Assembly (NCBI GenBank): GCA_021826605.1
Contig: JAKAZF010000010.1
Coordinates: forward strand, 1 to 15,569
Length of the DNA stretch: 15,569 bases
Direction: 5' to 3'
Origin: Planctomycetota bacterium
GTDB taxonomy: Bacteria > Planctomycetota > Phycisphaerae > WQYP01
Shown: positions 14,623 through 15,569 of the stretch, one piece after another
Layout of the letters: each line of letters starts with the position of its first letter
Position numbering within the stretch: position 1 is the first letter of the stretch
Made by a program: the position numbers and the translations under genes
The notes under the pieces: generated by a model
What the model saw: only the letters and a program-made list of their open reading frames with translations
What the model was told of the DNA's origin: nothing
Database searches by the model: none

Positions 14623-14791
14623 CCACAAGAATAAGCTGGAACTCGCTTGGATCGCCAAGCACAAGGCCTTATTTGAAGCACAAGATGCGGTAGATCAGCG
14701 CCGCGAAGCCTTGATCGCCGGGATCGGGGCAAAGCTCACACAAAACACAAACTCCACAACCGTGGTTTATTTGCGATGGAGGCTGGTATGA
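14615..14791 (+). CDS. 58-residue coupled ORF, possible methylase/helicase deletion chimera
   Basis: The ATG at 14615 overlaps the dinD stop by 8 nt, with GTGGAAG just upstream, and the ORF ends at a TGA inside the next gene's ATGA junction. The protein begins KNKLELAWIAKHK, which recalls the first residues of type III-like site-specific DNA methyltransferases (KLELTWIGK). It continues LFEAQDAVDQRREALIAGI and ends VVYLRWRLV, which recalls the extreme C-terminus of SNF2/DEAD helicases from such loci (roughly LFDAQDEID..RD.LI ... LFTIRWxLV). Both matches are from memory and short. A deletion joining the start of a methylase gene to the end of a helicase gene would explain it. Alternatively it is a genuine small protein. 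A GTG at 14600 is a less likely start. Confidence 0.45.
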   Translation: MPNHKNKLELAWIAKHKALFEAQDAVDQRREALIAGIGAKLTQNTNSTTVVYLRWRLV

Positions 14792-15569
14792 CGGATTCAG
14801 GAACAGAAAACTCCGCTGCCGCAGGCGGTCCAACGCTAAACCGTAAACTCTCCTATTACGCTGTTTTATTCCTCGACCTGCTGGGCCAACGCGAGGCGGT
14901 CTCGGCGCTCGAAGACCTCACCCTTCTACGGGATAACGAAGCCGAGTACTACCACCGTTTCGGGGAAGCCGCGGGCAAAGTTTGGGGCGTGCGAATTTTT
15001 TTTCAGGGATCGGCTGGCCAAAGGAATGGCTGAGGCGCTGCCTTCAGCAGCATATCATGTACCCGAAGTCACATTCCAGATGTTCTCGGATACGGTAATG
15101 ATCTATTTCCCATGGGACCCGCAGAATCCGAATGCGTTTATCGCCCTAAAGTCCCTGCTGCTCGCCACCGCTGAAACCATGATCTACGCGCTTGCAAGCG
15201 GGGTTCCAATCCGCGGCGGCCTTGACGTGCACCTGGCCATAGAATTTAACGAACAAGCACAGGTGGAAAATTCTTCGAGCGCCCTTTTTCATGGCGGTGA
15301 CCTCTGGGGGCCTGCCCCCAAAAGGGCGTATGAACTGGCAGAGAAGAGCGACAATTACATGCGTGTTCGAGTTGGTGAGGGCGTAATCGGGCTGATCATA
15401 AAAGCGCTGCAGTGGTACGAGGAATAGGTAGGAATTGACCCATCGAAGGTTATATGGTTCCAGCCAACCGTGGATGCTGCGAATGAAACTACCAAGCTGA
15501 TCGCCAGGGATCCCGTGGACAATCTACCGATAATCGACTATCTCGGCCCAGCCACAGCGGACCTTATGC
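14788..15569 (+). pseudogene. Nucleotide-cyclase-like 'FLDLLGQ' protein, frameshifted and TAG-interrupted, 3' end outside the window
   Basis: The start ATG at 14788 overlaps the previous stop (ATGA) with GGAGG 5 nt upstream, so it is translationally coupled. The first frame runs from LSYYAVLFLDLLGQ to VWGVRIFF. At a run of eight T (14996-15003) the coding sense moves to the next frame; with seven T it would read RIFFRDRLAKGMAEALP without a break. That frame holds FSDTVMIYFP, SGVPIRGGLDVHLA and GPAPKRAYELAE, then meets TAG at 15425-15427. It continues in frame as VGIDPSKVIWF up to LPIIDYLGPA at the window edge. The pattern FLD..., SD..., G(V)PIRGG, GPA...AyeLe matches a family of diverged class III cyclase-like proteins, with both metal-type Asp positions present. 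DYLG is a late motif of that family as I remember it, so the TAG lies inside the gene. Function is unknown; a defence role is inference. Confidence 0.6.

Noticed and set aside
14645..14660. Perfect inverted repeat GCTTGG-ATCG-CCAAGC at the supposed chimera joint
   Set aside because: A 6-bp stem inside coding sequence is expected by chance. Its place near the joint is suggestive but not enough to call a recombination site.

Overview
The window is a bacterial chromosome segment, probably from the Planctomycetota or a neighbouring PVC lineage. That placement is an inference from gene content: a futalosine-pathway menaquinone gene, a stack of SPFH/HflK-HflC-like membrane proteins, a large-ectodomain ABC exporter with an FRGILA-type TPR-like partner, and the style of the intergenic repeats. 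No rRNA or tRNA is present to confirm it.

Positions 1-13217 are a tightly packed minus-strand gene run. In transcription order it holds a PfkB sugar kinase (13217-12270), a 244-nt spacer, a P1B heavy-metal ATPase (12025-9920), and three SPFH (stomatin/prohibitin/HflK-HflC) proteins: a 691-residue one with a multi-spanning N-terminus, an HflC-like one and an HflK-like one. Next come an ABC ATPase, an ABC-2-like permease with a roughly 350-residue extracytoplasmic domain, a membrane-anchored TPR-like protein whose start codon overlaps the permease stop (TAATG), and mqnE (aminofutalosine synthase), which runs off the left edge and has its own good promoter. Spacers from the P1B ATPase onward are about 50-100 nt with clear Shine-Dalgarno sites, so one long operon for a membrane quality-control, metal and export module is plausible. 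The P1B ATPase and the HflK-like protein both carry histidine-rich cytoplasmic N-termini, which suggests a shared metal theme.

Positions 13218-13731 are a non-coding, repeat-rich junction. It holds a degenerate heptanucleotide tandem array (11 units), a REP-like palindromic element, an inverted repeat around a -10-like box, and a short reading frame interrupted by TAG.

Positions 13732-15569 are a plus-strand accessory cassette: dinD, then a translationally coupled 58-residue ORF that looks like a deletion chimera of a methylase/helicase locus, then a coupled gene for a nucleotide-cyclase-like 'FLDLLGQ' protein. This last gene is broken by a T8-tract frameshift and an in-frame TAG, and it runs off the right edge. 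The cassette reads as a decaying defence or stress island next to conserved housekeeping genes.
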